Part shown: in pieces, positions 9,069-15,170 of the stretch | Position numbering within the stretch: the first letter of the stretch is position 1 | Layout: every line of letters begins with the position of its first letter | Assembly: GCA_964530915.1 (NCBI GenBank) | Contig: CAZHCK010000038.1 | Span: 1-22,014 of the forward strand | Direction of reading: 5' to 3' | Source: Cloacibacterium sp964530915 | GTDB lineage: Bacteria; Bacteroidota; Bacteroidia; Flavobacteriales; Weeksellaceae | Length of the DNA: 22,014 bases | Notes under the pieces: generated by a model | Databases searched by the model: none | Told to the model about the DNA's origin: nothing | Seen by the model: only the letters and a program-made list of their open reading frames with translations | Translations under genes and position numbers: made by a program

Positions 9069-9086
9069 TTTTTAGAAAATTAGAAT

Positions 9087-9752
9087 TTACAAATCCATTC
9101 TTTTTAACTCGTCTATAACTTGCTGAGTAAATTCTTTTAAAGACTCTAAATCAGTGTTATTTTGAATTACAAAATCTGCTAATTTCACTTTGTCAACTTC
9201 GGGCATTTGTTTATCGATGATTTCTTTTACTTCTCGGTATGTTCTGCCATCTCTATCCATCACTCTTTTTATTCTGATGTTTTCATCAGCAGTAACCAAA
9301 ATAGATTGATAACAACTTTCATTCAATTTTAATTCAAAAAGCAAAGCCGTTTCTTTGAAAACAAATTCAGCGGTTTGAGCATTTACCCAATTCTCAAAAT
9401 GAATTTTCACCGCAGGATGAATGATTTGATTCAGTTTTAAAAGCAATTCTTGATGGTCAAAAACTTTTTCTGCAACAAATTTTCGGTTGTATTTTCCGTA
9501 TTCATCATAAGATTCTTCGCCAAGAAGCTCAATAATTCTAGACTTTAGATTTTCGTCTATATTCACCAATTCTTTTGCCCAAAAATCAGAATCATACACA
9601 GGAAATCCCAACTCTACTATAAATTTAGAAACCGTAGATTTTCCACTTCCTATTCCGCCCGTAATTCCGATGATTCTGCTTTCTGCTTTCTGCTTTCTGC
9701 TTTCTGCGGAAACATTTATTGCTGATTGCTGATTGCTGATTGCTGACTGCAT
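9087..9752 (-). CDS. coaE: Dephospho-CoA kinase CoaE with a repeat-encoded N-terminal extension
   Basis: CoaE phosphorylates the 3'-hydroxyl of dephospho-CoA, the last step of coenzyme A synthesis. With the start at 9752 the protein has 221 residues. The P-loop GGIGSGKST is at 32-40, followed by SDFWAKELV (substrate region), HP at the IIHPAV motif, and DRDGRTYREVKEIIDKQM in the lid and base-binding part. CoaE normally begins two or three residues before IIGITGG; here about 24 extra residues (QSAISNQQSAIN..., AESRKQKAES) are encoded by two 7-bp tandem repeats. I find no ATG, GTG or TTG in frame inside the extension, so it must be translated. The start at 9752 follows the upstream stop as TAAAATG; the ATG at 9791 would overlap the hydrolase gene and is less likely. 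It is probably cotranscribed with the MBL-fold hydrolase. Confidence 0.9.
   Translation of the reverse strand: MQSAISNQQSAINVSAESRKQKAESRIIGITGGIGSGKSTVSKFIVELGFPVYDSDFWAKELVNIDENLKSRIIELLGEESYDEYGKYNRKFVAEKVFDHQELLLKLNQIIHPAVKIHFENWVNAQTAEFVFKETALLFELKLNESCYQSILVTADENIRIKRVMDRDGRTYREVKEIIDKQMPEVDKVKLADFVIQNNTDLESLKEFTQQVIDELKRMDL
9674..9707. repeat. 7-bp tandem repeat (TTCTGCT) in the coaE 5' region
   Basis: Four full copies of TTCTGCT and a fifth TTCTGC run without interruption (GCAGAAA on the coding strand). They encode coaE residues about 16-26 (AESRKQKAES). A unit of 7 is not a multiple of 3, so each gain or loss shifts the frame. Confidence 0.95.
9719..9746. repeat. 7-bp tandem repeat (TTGCTGA) at the coaE start
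   Basis: Four exact copies of TTGCTGA (TCAGCAA on the coding strand) begin 3 bases inside the coaE start codon at 9752 and encode residues about 3-12. The unit differs from the neighbouring TTCTGCT repeat, and the two are separated by 11 bases. Confidence 0.95.
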
Positions 9753-9753
9753 T

Positions 9754-10620
9754 TTAGTATCCAAAAACTTCGTTAAAACTGAACGTTTCATCTAGCTTCA
9801 CGCCTTTTTCAGTCATTTTTAGACTGGCTAATTCATTATGAGCGTCGTGTTCAAAGAACAGTAAATATTCATTCTCTACACATTGTTTCAGAAATTTTCC
9901 TTTTTCTTCCATGGTAAGAAGCGGTCTCGTGTCATATCCCATCACGTAAACTTGCGGAATATGTCCAGCTGTTGGAATGAGATCTGCTGCAAAAACAATC
10001 GTTTTTTCTTGATATTGAATCACAGGAAGCATCTGTTTTTCGGTGTGTCCGTCTACAAAGATTACATCCATTTTCAAATCTGGTGCAAAACCATAATTTC
10101 CCGTTTTTGGAGTAGGAAGAAATTGCAACTGTCCGCTTTCTTGCATTGGCAAAATGTTTTCCTTCAAGAAACTTGCTTTTTCTCTTGGATTGGGTTCAGT
10201 TGCCCATTGCCAATGATTTTCGTTCGTCCAAAACTGTGCGTTCTTAAAAGCAGGTCTGTAACCTGTTTTGTCATCATTCCATTCAATAGCGCCACCACAA
10301 TGGTCAAAGTGAAGGTGTGTCAAGAAAACATCGGTAATATCTTCTCTTACAAACCCGAATTTTTTTAAATTTTTGTCTAAAGATTCGTCTCCATACAGAG
10401 AATAATGCCCAAAAAACTTCTCATCTTGCTTATTTCCTAATCCACAGTCTATTAAGATGAGTTTTTTGCCATCTTCCACCAAAAGAGAACGAGTTCCGAG
10501 TTCGATTAAATTTTTAGAATCTGCAGGATTAGTACGTTCCCAAAGAGATTTCGGGACGACGCCAAACATAGCACCGCCGTCTAATTTAAAATTTCCGCAT
10601 TGTATAGGATAAAGTTTCAT
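9754..10620 (-). CDS. MBL-fold metallo-hydrolase (lactonase-like)
   Basis: A 288-residue metallo-beta-lactamase-fold hydrolase. All dinuclear metal ligands are visible: H102-x-H104-x-D106-H107 in THLHFDHCGG, His192 in VDGHTEKQ, Asp213 in FAADLIPTAGH and His258 in FFEHDAHNE. The HTEKQ and AADLIPTAGH segments resemble the AiiA/AttM-like N-acyl-homoserine-lactonase and related cytosolic hydrolase groups, but the substrate cannot be read from sequence. No signal peptide is visible (MKLYPIQCGNFKL), so it is cytoplasmic. It ends one base before the proposed coaE start, suggesting a two-gene unit. No promoter box was recognised in the 104-base gap upstream. Confidence 0.85.
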   Translation of the reverse strand: MKLYPIQCGNFKLDGGAMFGVVPKSLWERTNPADSKNLIELGTRSLLVEDGKKLILIDCGLGNKQDEKFFGHYSLYGDESLDKNLKKFGFVREDITDVFLTHLHFDHCGGAIEWNDDKTGYRPAFKNAQFWTNENHWQWATEPNPREKASFLKENILPMQESGQLQFLPTPKTGNYGFAPDLKMDVIFVDGHTEKQMLPVIQYQEKTIVFAADLIPTAGHIPQVYVMGYDTRPLLTMEEKGKFLKQCVENEYLLFFEHDAHNELASLKMTEKGVKLDETFSFNEVFGY

Positions 10621-10724
10621 ATAAAGTGTGATTTGTGCTAAAATTAAAGAATTTTTTCGAGGTTAAAGAAAGAATAAATAAAAGAACTAAATAAAATTAT
10701 AAGCATAACTTGAACAATTATTTT

Positions 10725-10928
10725 TCACTTTTTTGAAATTTTTATCTGTTGAATTAAAAAGTCTAAAGCTATTAAAACTAAGAAAATGAAAAATGAGAGT
10801 ATTAGCATAAATAACCAACCACCTTGGAAATCTTTATTAGTGAGATTTCTAAATAAAGAAATAATCATTAATAAAACTGCATAACTATTAAGTAAGGTTA
10901 ATTGATAAATACTTTTCTGAGAATTCAT
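10725..10928 (-). CDS. Small two-helix membrane protein, unknown function
   Basis: A 67-residue hypothetical protein. Two hydrophobic helices are predicted at about 8-25 (LTLLNSYAVLLMIISLF) and 38-61 (WLFMLILSFFIFLVLIALDF), joined by a short polar loop and ending in a basic tail (QIKISKK). The ATG lies 15 bases after the ruvB stop on the same strand, so it is probably the last gene of a ruvB transcript. I do not recognise a family. The reading frame, length of hydrophobic segments and close spacing support a real gene, but it is small and the coding call is moderate. Confidence 0.55.
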   Translation of the reverse strand: MNSQKSIYQLTLLNSYAVLLMIISLFRNLTNKDFQGGWLFMLILSFFIFLVLIALDFLIQQIKISKK

Positions 10929-10943
10929 AAATCTTTCTTTAAT

Positions 10944-11966
10944 CTAAAATAAACTATCAGGTCTTCTTGGAATAGAAATTCCCAAATGTTTATACGCTTT
11001 TTCCGTTACTTCTCTTCCTCTTGGAGTTCTAATGATAAATCCTTCTTGAATTAAAAACGGTTCGTAAACTTCTTCCAAAGTTTCAGGATTTTCGCCAATA
11101 GAAGTTGCCAAAGCAGAAATTCCCACAGGTTTTCCTCGGAAGTTTTCTATCATCACACGCATAATTTTATTATCCATGTCATCCAATCCGTATTCATCTA
11201 CATTCAAAGAATTTAAGGCAAACTTGGTAATCTCGATTTCAATTTCACCGTTTCCTTTAATTTCTGCAAAATCCCGAACTCTGCGCAAAAGTGCATTCGC
11301 AATTCTTGGCGTTCCACGGCTTCTTCTTGCAATTTCCAGAGCTGCATCTTCATAAATCGGAACACCCAAAACTCTTGCACTTCTCTCGATAATCATTCCC
11401 AAAAGTTCTACCGTATAATATTCTAATCGAGATTGAATACCGAATCTTGCCAACATTGGTTTTGTAAGCATTCCAGAACGAGTAGTAGCGCCAACTAAAG
11501 TAAAAGGATTTAAGCCAATTTGTACAGAACGTGCATTAGGACCTGTTTCCAGCATAATGTCGATTTTATAATCTTCCATGGCAGAATACAAATATTCTTC
11601 TACCACAGGCGAAAGTCGGTGGATTTCATCAATGAAAAGCACGTCGTTTTCTTCTAAATTCGTTAAAAGTCCAGCCAAACTTCCAGGTTTATCTAAAACT
11701 GGTCCCGAAGTAATTTTACAATTTACACCTAATTCATTGGCAATAATATGCGCCAAAGTAGTTTTTCCCAAACCTGGAGGCCCATGTAAAAGCACGTGGT
11801 CTAAAGCGCCACCTCTATTTTTAGCAGCCGCCACGAAAACCTCTAAATTATCCAACGTTTTTCTTTGTCCCGCAAAATCCTTAAAACTTTGTGGACGAAT
11901 CTGTTCTTCCTGCATTAATTCCTCATCAGAGAAATTTTCTTTATCTGCGTGTAAAAAATCTGGCAT
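10944..11966 (-). CDS. ruvB: Holliday junction branch migration helicase RuvB
   Basis: The AAA+ motor of the RuvAB complex, which drives branch migration of Holliday junctions in recombinational repair. At 340 residues it is full length. The N-terminal segment IRPQSFKDFAGQ is typical. Walker A GPPGLGKT is at 62-69, Walker B FIDEIH at 111-116, sensor 1 in LVGATTRSG, the arginine-finger region MLARFGIQSRLEYY, sensor 2 in RRSRGTPRIANALLRRVRDFAE and the C-terminal winged helix ending IQEGFIIRTPRGREVT. All expected motifs are intact. ruvA and ruvC are not in the window. Its promoter lies at 11989-12017 and overlaps the left inverted repeat of the neighbouring S23-type gene. Confidence 0.97.
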   Translation of the reverse strand: MPDFLHADKENFSDEELMQEEQIRPQSFKDFAGQRKTLDNLEVFVAAAKNRGGALDHVLLHGPPGLGKTTLAHIIANELGVNCKITSGPVLDKPGSLAGLLTNLEENDVLFIDEIHRLSPVVEEYLYSAMEDYKIDIMLETGPNARSVQIGLNPFTLVGATTRSGMLTKPMLARFGIQSRLEYYTVELLGMIIERSARVLGVPIYEDAALEIARRSRGTPRIANALLRRVRDFAEIKGNGEIEIEITKFALNSLNVDEYGLDDMDNKIMRVMIENFRGKPVGISALATSIGENPETLEEVYEPFLIQEGFIIRTPRGREVTEKAYKHLGISIPRRPDSLF

Positions 11967-11988
11967 CAGTAATAGTACTTGTTATGTT

Positions 11989-12017
11989 CAAAGGTAATAA
12001 ATTTTAGGTAAAGGCAA
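11989..12017 (-). promoter_or_regulatory. Bacteroidota promoter for ruvB
   Basis: On the - strand TTG (12017-12015), an 18-base spacer, then TACCTTTG (11996-11989) matches the TTG-N17-23-TAnnTTTG consensus. The -7 box ends 22 bases before the ruvB ATG. The TTG element is inside the inverted repeat at 12006-12037. Confidence 0.65.
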
Positions 12018-12037
12018 AAGCAAAGGTAAAGTTTGAG
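12006..12037. repeat. Left inverted repeat flanking the S23-type gene
   Basis: A 32-bp sequence built of degenerate 6-bp units (GGTAAA, GGCAAA, AGCAAA, GGTAAA) and ending GTTTGAG. It matches the reverse complement of 12474-12505 at 28 of 32 positions. Confidence 0.85.
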
Positions 12038-12050
12038 AATGTTAATAATT

Positions 12051-12081
12051 TTGTTGTTGAAATAAATTAATTCTATTTTTG
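12051..12081 (+). promoter_or_regulatory. Bacteroidota promoter for the S23-type gene
   Basis: TTG (12051-12053, with another at 12054-12056), then a 20- or 17-base spacer and TATTTTTG at 12074-12081 fit TTG-N17-23-TAnnTTTG. The ATG at 12103 is 21 bases downstream. The promoter lies inside the inverted-repeat-bounded unit. Confidence 0.65.
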
Positions 12082-12102
12082 TTAAAATAAAAATTCTAAA
12101 AA

Positions 12103-12462
12103 ATGTTTAAGGATTTTACTGAAATGCCAGTTTGGCAAAAAGCAATGGAAATCGCTGTAGAGTGTTTTTTCCTTTCGGAGAGATTGCCAAGAAAAGAAGA
12201 TTACGGATTAACTTCGCAGTTGAGACGTTCAGCAGAAAGCATTTCGGCAAACATAGCAGAAGCATTTGGAAGAAGAAGTAACAAAGATAAAAGTAGAGTT
12301 TACGATATTAGCAGGAGCGAAGCTTTTGAAACAAAAAATCATTTAATTTATGGAAATAAAGTTCAATATTTTACAGACGAAGAACGCCAAAAATTAATTG
12401 AAGAATTAGATGTAGTAATCTATGAACTCAATAAAATAATTAATTATCTCAATCGTGATTAA
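12103..12462 (+). CDS. Four-helix-bundle protein (S23 / 23S rRNA intervening-sequence type)
   Basis: A 119-residue protein of the S23 four-helix-bundle family, first known from open reading frames inside intervening sequences of 23S rRNA genes (for example in Leptospira) and also found as stand-alone genes in many Bacteroidota. The family pattern is clear: VWQKAMEIAVECFF helix, then YGLTSQLRRSAESISANIAEAFGRRS at about 44-69, then two helices ending VVIYELNKIINYL. The family assembles as pentamers in known structures and the biological role is unsettled; nucleic-acid binding has been proposed. The gene has its own good promoter and is bounded by 32-bp inverted repeats, so it forms a compact 500-bp unit placed between the divergent ruvB and hutI genes. 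Confidence 0.88.
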   Translation: MFKDFTEMPVWQKAMEIAVECFFLSERLPRKEDYGLTSQLRRSAESISANIAEAFGRRSNKDKSRVYDISRSEAFETKNHLIYGNKVQYFTDEERQKLIEELDVVIYELNKIINYLNRD

Positions 12463-12473
12463 AACTAATAAGC

Positions 12474-12505
12474 CTCAATCTTTACCTTTGCCTTAACCTT
12501 TACCT
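12474..12505. repeat. Right inverted repeat flanking the S23-type gene
   Basis: A 32-bp partner of 12006-12037 in opposite orientation, made of units CTTTAC, CTTTGC, CTTAAC, CTTTAC. It begins 11 bases after the S23-type stop codon and ends 7 bases before the hutI ATG. Confidence 0.85.
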
Positions 12506-12512
12506 CAATCAC

Positions 12513-13760
12513 ATGAAACTAATCGGTCCTTTCAAACAAATTCTTACACTCAATAATCTTCCATTTCGAGGTAAAGTATCTGATGAACAATTAGAAATTA
12601 TCGAAAACGGCGGAATTTTAATCAATAATGATAACTTAATTGAAGAAGTTGGTGATTTTGAAAAATTGAAATCTGACTTCCCAAATGCTGAACTCGAACT
12701 TCGAACCTCGAACCTCGAACCTCAAATCCTTCTTCCCGCTTTTGTAGATTGTCACACCCATATTTGTTTTGGAGGAAACAGAGCTAATGATTTTGCGATG
12801 CGAAATGCAGGAAAAACTTACTTAGAAATTGCAGAAAAAGGAGGCGGAATTTGGAGTTCAGTTCAGCATACCAGAAATGCTTCTGAAAAAGAACTCTTAG
12901 AAACGCTTTTAGAAAGAATAAATCGATTAATTTCATTGGGAATTACCACCATCGAAATCAAATCTGGCTACGGATTGAATGTAGAAAGCGAACTGAAAAT
13001 GCTTCGAGTGATTCAACAAGCACAAACTAAAACCAAAGCAACTTTAATTCCAACTTGTCTTTCTGCCCATTTAAAACCAAGAGATTTTGAAGGGAGTAAT
13101 GAAGAATACTTACAACATATTGTTGATGAAATTTTACCAAAAGTAAAAGAAGAAAATTTAGCGAAAAGAGTAGATGTTTTCATCGAAAAATCTGCTTTTC
13201 AACCAGAAGAAAGTAGAAAATTTTTAGAAAAAGCAAAAGCATTAGGCTTTGAAATTACAGTTCACGCAGACCAATTTACTGCAGGAAGTTCTAGAATTGC
13301 AGTTGAGGTAGGTGCTGTTTCAGCTGACCATTTAGAAGCCACAATTGATGAAGATTTAGAATTTTTAGCCAATTCAGAAACCGTTGCTGTTGCACTTCCT
13401 GGTGCAAGTTTAGGTTTGGGAGAACCTTTTACACCAGCAAGAAAAATTTTGGACAAAAATGGAATTTTAGCGATTGCAAGTGATTGGAATCCGGGTTCTG
13501 CACCGATGGGGAATCTCATTGCCCAAGCTTCCATTTTAGCCACTTTTCAAAAATTAAGCACTGCCGAAGTTTTGGCTGGAATTACTTTCCGTGCGGCAAA
13601 AGCTTTAAATTTAACTGATAGAGGAATCTTAAAAAAAGGAATGAAGGCAGATTTCGTAGTTTATGAAACCAATAATTTCCAAAATATTTTATACAATCAA
13701 GGAAGTTTGGTTGCGAGTGAAGTGTATATTGATGGAGAAAAAATTAATTATAATCAATAA
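12513..13760 (+). CDS. hutI: Imidazolonepropionase HutI
   Basis: HutI hydrolyses 4-imidazolone-5-propanoate to N-formimidoyl-L-glutamate, the third step of histidine degradation. It is an amidohydrolase of 415 residues, normal for the family. The metal ligands are H81 and H83 in FVDCHTH, His251 in VHADQFT and Asp324 in ASDWNPGSAP; SADHLEA (271-277) carries the second conserved His. FGGNR, KGGGIWSS and IEIKSGYGL are family segments for substrate binding. Just before the HxH motif, residues about 62-72 (LRTSNLEPQ region) are encoded by four 7-bp repeats, a local insertion that leaves the frame open. The ATG is 7 bases after the inverted repeat that closes the S23-type unit. It forms a probable operon with hutG, interrupted by a GIY-YIG gene. 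Confidence 0.96.
   Translation: MKLIGPFKQILTLNNLPFRGKVSDEQLEIIENGGILINNDNLIEEVGDFEKLKSDFPNAELELRTSNLEPQILLPAFVDCHTHICFGGNRANDFAMRNAGKTYLEIAEKGGGIWSSVQHTRNASEKELLETLLERINRLISLGITTIEIKSGYGLNVESELKMLRVIQQAQTKTKATLIPTCLSAHLKPRDFEGSNEEYLQHIVDEILPKVKEENLAKRVDVFIEKSAFQPEESRKFLEKAKALGFEITVHADQFTAGSSRIAVEVGAVSADHLEATIDEDLEFLANSETVAVALPGASLGLGEPFTPARKILDKNGILAIASDWNPGSAPMGNLIAQASILATFQKLSTAEVLAGITFRAAKALNLTDRGILKKGMKADFVVYETNNFQNILYNQGSLVASEVYIDGEKINYNQ
12694..12721. repeat. 7-bp tandem repeat (TCGAACC) inside hutI
   Basis: Four head-to-tail copies of TCGAACC, the first ending in T instead of C, followed by a decayed copy TCAAATC. They lie in the region joining the N-terminal beta domain to the catalytic barrel. 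A change of one copy would shift the frame ahead of all catalytic residues. Confidence 0.95.
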
Positions 13761-13772
13761 AAAATGCTCACT

Positions 13773-13799
13773 TTGTCATGCTGAAAGCATCTAAACAAT
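13773..13799. repeat. Left inverted repeat (REP-like) flanking the GIY-YIG gene
   Basis: A 27-bp sequence TTTGTCATGCTGAAAGCATC followed by TAAACAA. It matches the reverse complement of the segment at 14130-14156 at 26 of 27 positions. Within itself it has ATGCT/AGCAT arms around GAA, so it can also fold locally. It starts 12 bases after the hutI stop. Confidence 0.88.
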
Positions 13800-13815
13800 T
13801 ATAAGTAATAGCGCT

Positions 13816-14127
13816 ATGGAAGATTATCCTGAAGGAAGCTATAAATTCTATGTTTATATTATAACTAACAAAAAGAGAACAGTTCTTTACACGGGAGTAA
13901 CTAATAATCTTCACCGAAGACTTTTTGAACATAAAACAAAGAAAAATCCAAATAGCTTTACTTCAAAATATAATGTTGAATTTCTTATTTATTACGAAAA
14001 ATTCGGTTGGATTCAACAAGCAATTGAAAGAGAAAAAGAAATAAAACTAATGAACAGAAATGTTAAATTAGATTTAATCAGAAATGTAAATCCTAATTTA
14101 GAATTTCTGAATCATTTATTTGAATAA
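13816..14127 (+). CDS. GIY-YIG nuclease-superfamily protein (UPF0213/URI type)
   Basis: A 103-residue single-domain member of the GIY-YIG superfamily. The strand YVYIITN carries the GIY-like Y12-V-Y14, and VLYTGVTNN the YIG-like Y25-T-G27. HRRLFEHK supplies the conserved Arg and His, and Glu71 in AIEREKEIK fits the metal-binding catalytic Glu. Family core residues are thus present, but cellular function is unknown; related small proteins are scattered widely in Bacteroidota, often in variable places. The gene sits between hutI and hutG, two genes expected to be adjacent, and is bracketed by inverted 27-bp repeats. That points to a later insertion, although the origin is inference. There is no sign of truncation. 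Confidence 0.88.
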   Translation: MEDYPEGSYKFYVYIITNKKRTVLYTGVTNNLHRRLFEHKTKKNPNSFTSKYNVEFLIYYEKFGWIQQAIEREKEIKLMNRNVKLDLIRNVNPNLEFLNHLFE

Positions 14128-14128
14128 C

Positions 14129-14156
14129 TTTGTCTAGATGCTTTCAGCATGACAAA
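14129..14156. repeat. Right inverted repeat (REP-like) flanking the GIY-YIG gene
   Basis: The 28-bp partner of 13773-13799 in opposite orientation. It begins one base after the GIY-YIG stop codon and ends 19 bases before the hutG start. TTTGTC/GACAAA ends and ATGCT/AGCAT inner arms let it form its own imperfect hairpin. Confidence 0.88.
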
Positions 14157-14175
14157 CTAACAGTAAAATTTTATA

Positions 14176-15099
14176 ATGTTAAATATTTGGCAAGGACGTA
14201 ACGACGGAGATTCACCACTTCATCACAGAATATTTCAACGAGTAGAAATAGCGGAGAACTATGAAAACATTTCATCAAATAATTTCGTTTTGCATGGTTT
14301 TGCGGTAGATGAAGGCGTTAGAAGAAACAAAGGAAGAATTGGCGCTGCCAAAGCTCCAGACATCATCCGAAAAAACATGAGCAATTTTCCTGTAGTTTCT
14401 CCAGATTTTCAATTGCTGGATTTTGGAAATATCACTTGCGAAGACCAAAATTTAGAAAAAACTCAAGAAAATCTTGCGGAAAAAGTTTCTAAAATTCTAC
14501 AAAAAAATGCAAAATCCATCGTATTAGGTGGCGGTCACGAATTGACTTTTGCGCATTATTCTGGCATTAAAAAAGCATTTCCTCACCAGAAAATAGGAAT
14601 CATCAATTTCGATGCACATTTTGATAATAGAGAGCCCGAAAATGGAGTAGGAGCAAGCTCAGGAACTGGTTTTTGGCAAATTTCCCAAGAAGGAGAAATC
14701 CATTCGTTGCACATCGGAATTCAAAAAAATTCTAATACACTCAAGTTGTTCGATACTGCTCATCAATTCGGCATGAAATATATTTTGGCAGACGAAATTT
14801 TCTTCGAAAATCTTCCTAAAATCTATCAGCAAATAGATGAACTAATTCTTTCGGTAGACCAATTGTATCTCACCATTTGTATGGATGTTTTCAACGCGTC
14901 TATTGCGCCCGGAGTTTCGGCTGCGGCGTATAACGGAATCTTTGCAGATGCTACTTTTCTGCATTTTTACAGACATATTTTGAAGTCAGAAAAATTGGTC
15001 GCGCTAGATGTTGCTGAGGTAAATCCAGATTTTGACATTGCCGAGAGAACCGCCAGATTAGCTGCCAGTTTGGTAAATGAATGGTTTATGATTTCGTAG
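14176..15099 (+). CDS. hutG: Formimidoylglutamase HutG (ureohydrolase family)
   Basis: A 307-residue arginase/agmatinase-family enzyme expected to split N-formimidoyl-L-glutamate into glutamate and formamide, the step after HutI. The dimanganese motifs are GGGHE (His121), DAHFD (Asp146, His148, Asp150) and TICMDVFNASIAPG. In the last motif the family pattern has two aspartates (D-x-D); here the first position is Cys235 and only Asp237 remains, while APGVSA is conserved. The substitution may be normal for this lineage, which cannot be judged from one sequence. Linkage to hutI makes formimidoylglutamase far more likely than arginase or agmatinase. The ATG at 14176 lies just after the right inverted repeat of the GIY-YIG unit. 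Confidence 0.88.
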   Translation: MLNIWQGRNDGDSPLHHRIFQRVEIAENYENISSNNFVLHGFAVDEGVRRNKGRIGAAKAPDIIRKNMSNFPVVSPDFQLLDFGNITCEDQNLEKTQENLAEKVSKILQKNAKSIVLGGGHELTFAHYSGIKKAFPHQKIGIINFDAHFDNREPENGVGASSGTGFWQISQEGEIHSLHIGIQKNSNTLKLFDTAHQFGMKYILADEIFFENLPKIYQQIDELILSVDQLYLTICMDVFNASIAPGVSAAAYNGIFADATFLHFYRHILKSEKLVALDVAEVNPDFDIAERTARLAASLVNEWFMIS

Positions 15100-15170
15100 G
15101 AACAAGTCCTGACTTTTACAAAAAATTAAAATTTTTAGAAGCAATACGTTTTCTGTTTTCTTTCACTTTC

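Noticed and set aside
9674..9746. The repeats as a small CRISPR array
   Set aside because: Units are only 7 bp and contiguous, without spacers, and no cas genes are present.
9753..9791. Upstream ATG of coaE at 9791
   Set aside because: It would add 13 residues encoded within the 3' end of the hydrolase gene; the ATG at 9752 directly after that gene's stop is more plausible.
9883..10368. A 161-codon + strand frame inside the MBL-fold hydrolase gene
   Set aside because: It is antisense to a gene with all metal ligands intact and its translation shows no family features.
11578..11997. A 139-codon + strand frame opposite ruvB
   Set aside because: Antisense to the highly conserved AAA+ core; Ser/Lys-rich translation of the complementary strand only.
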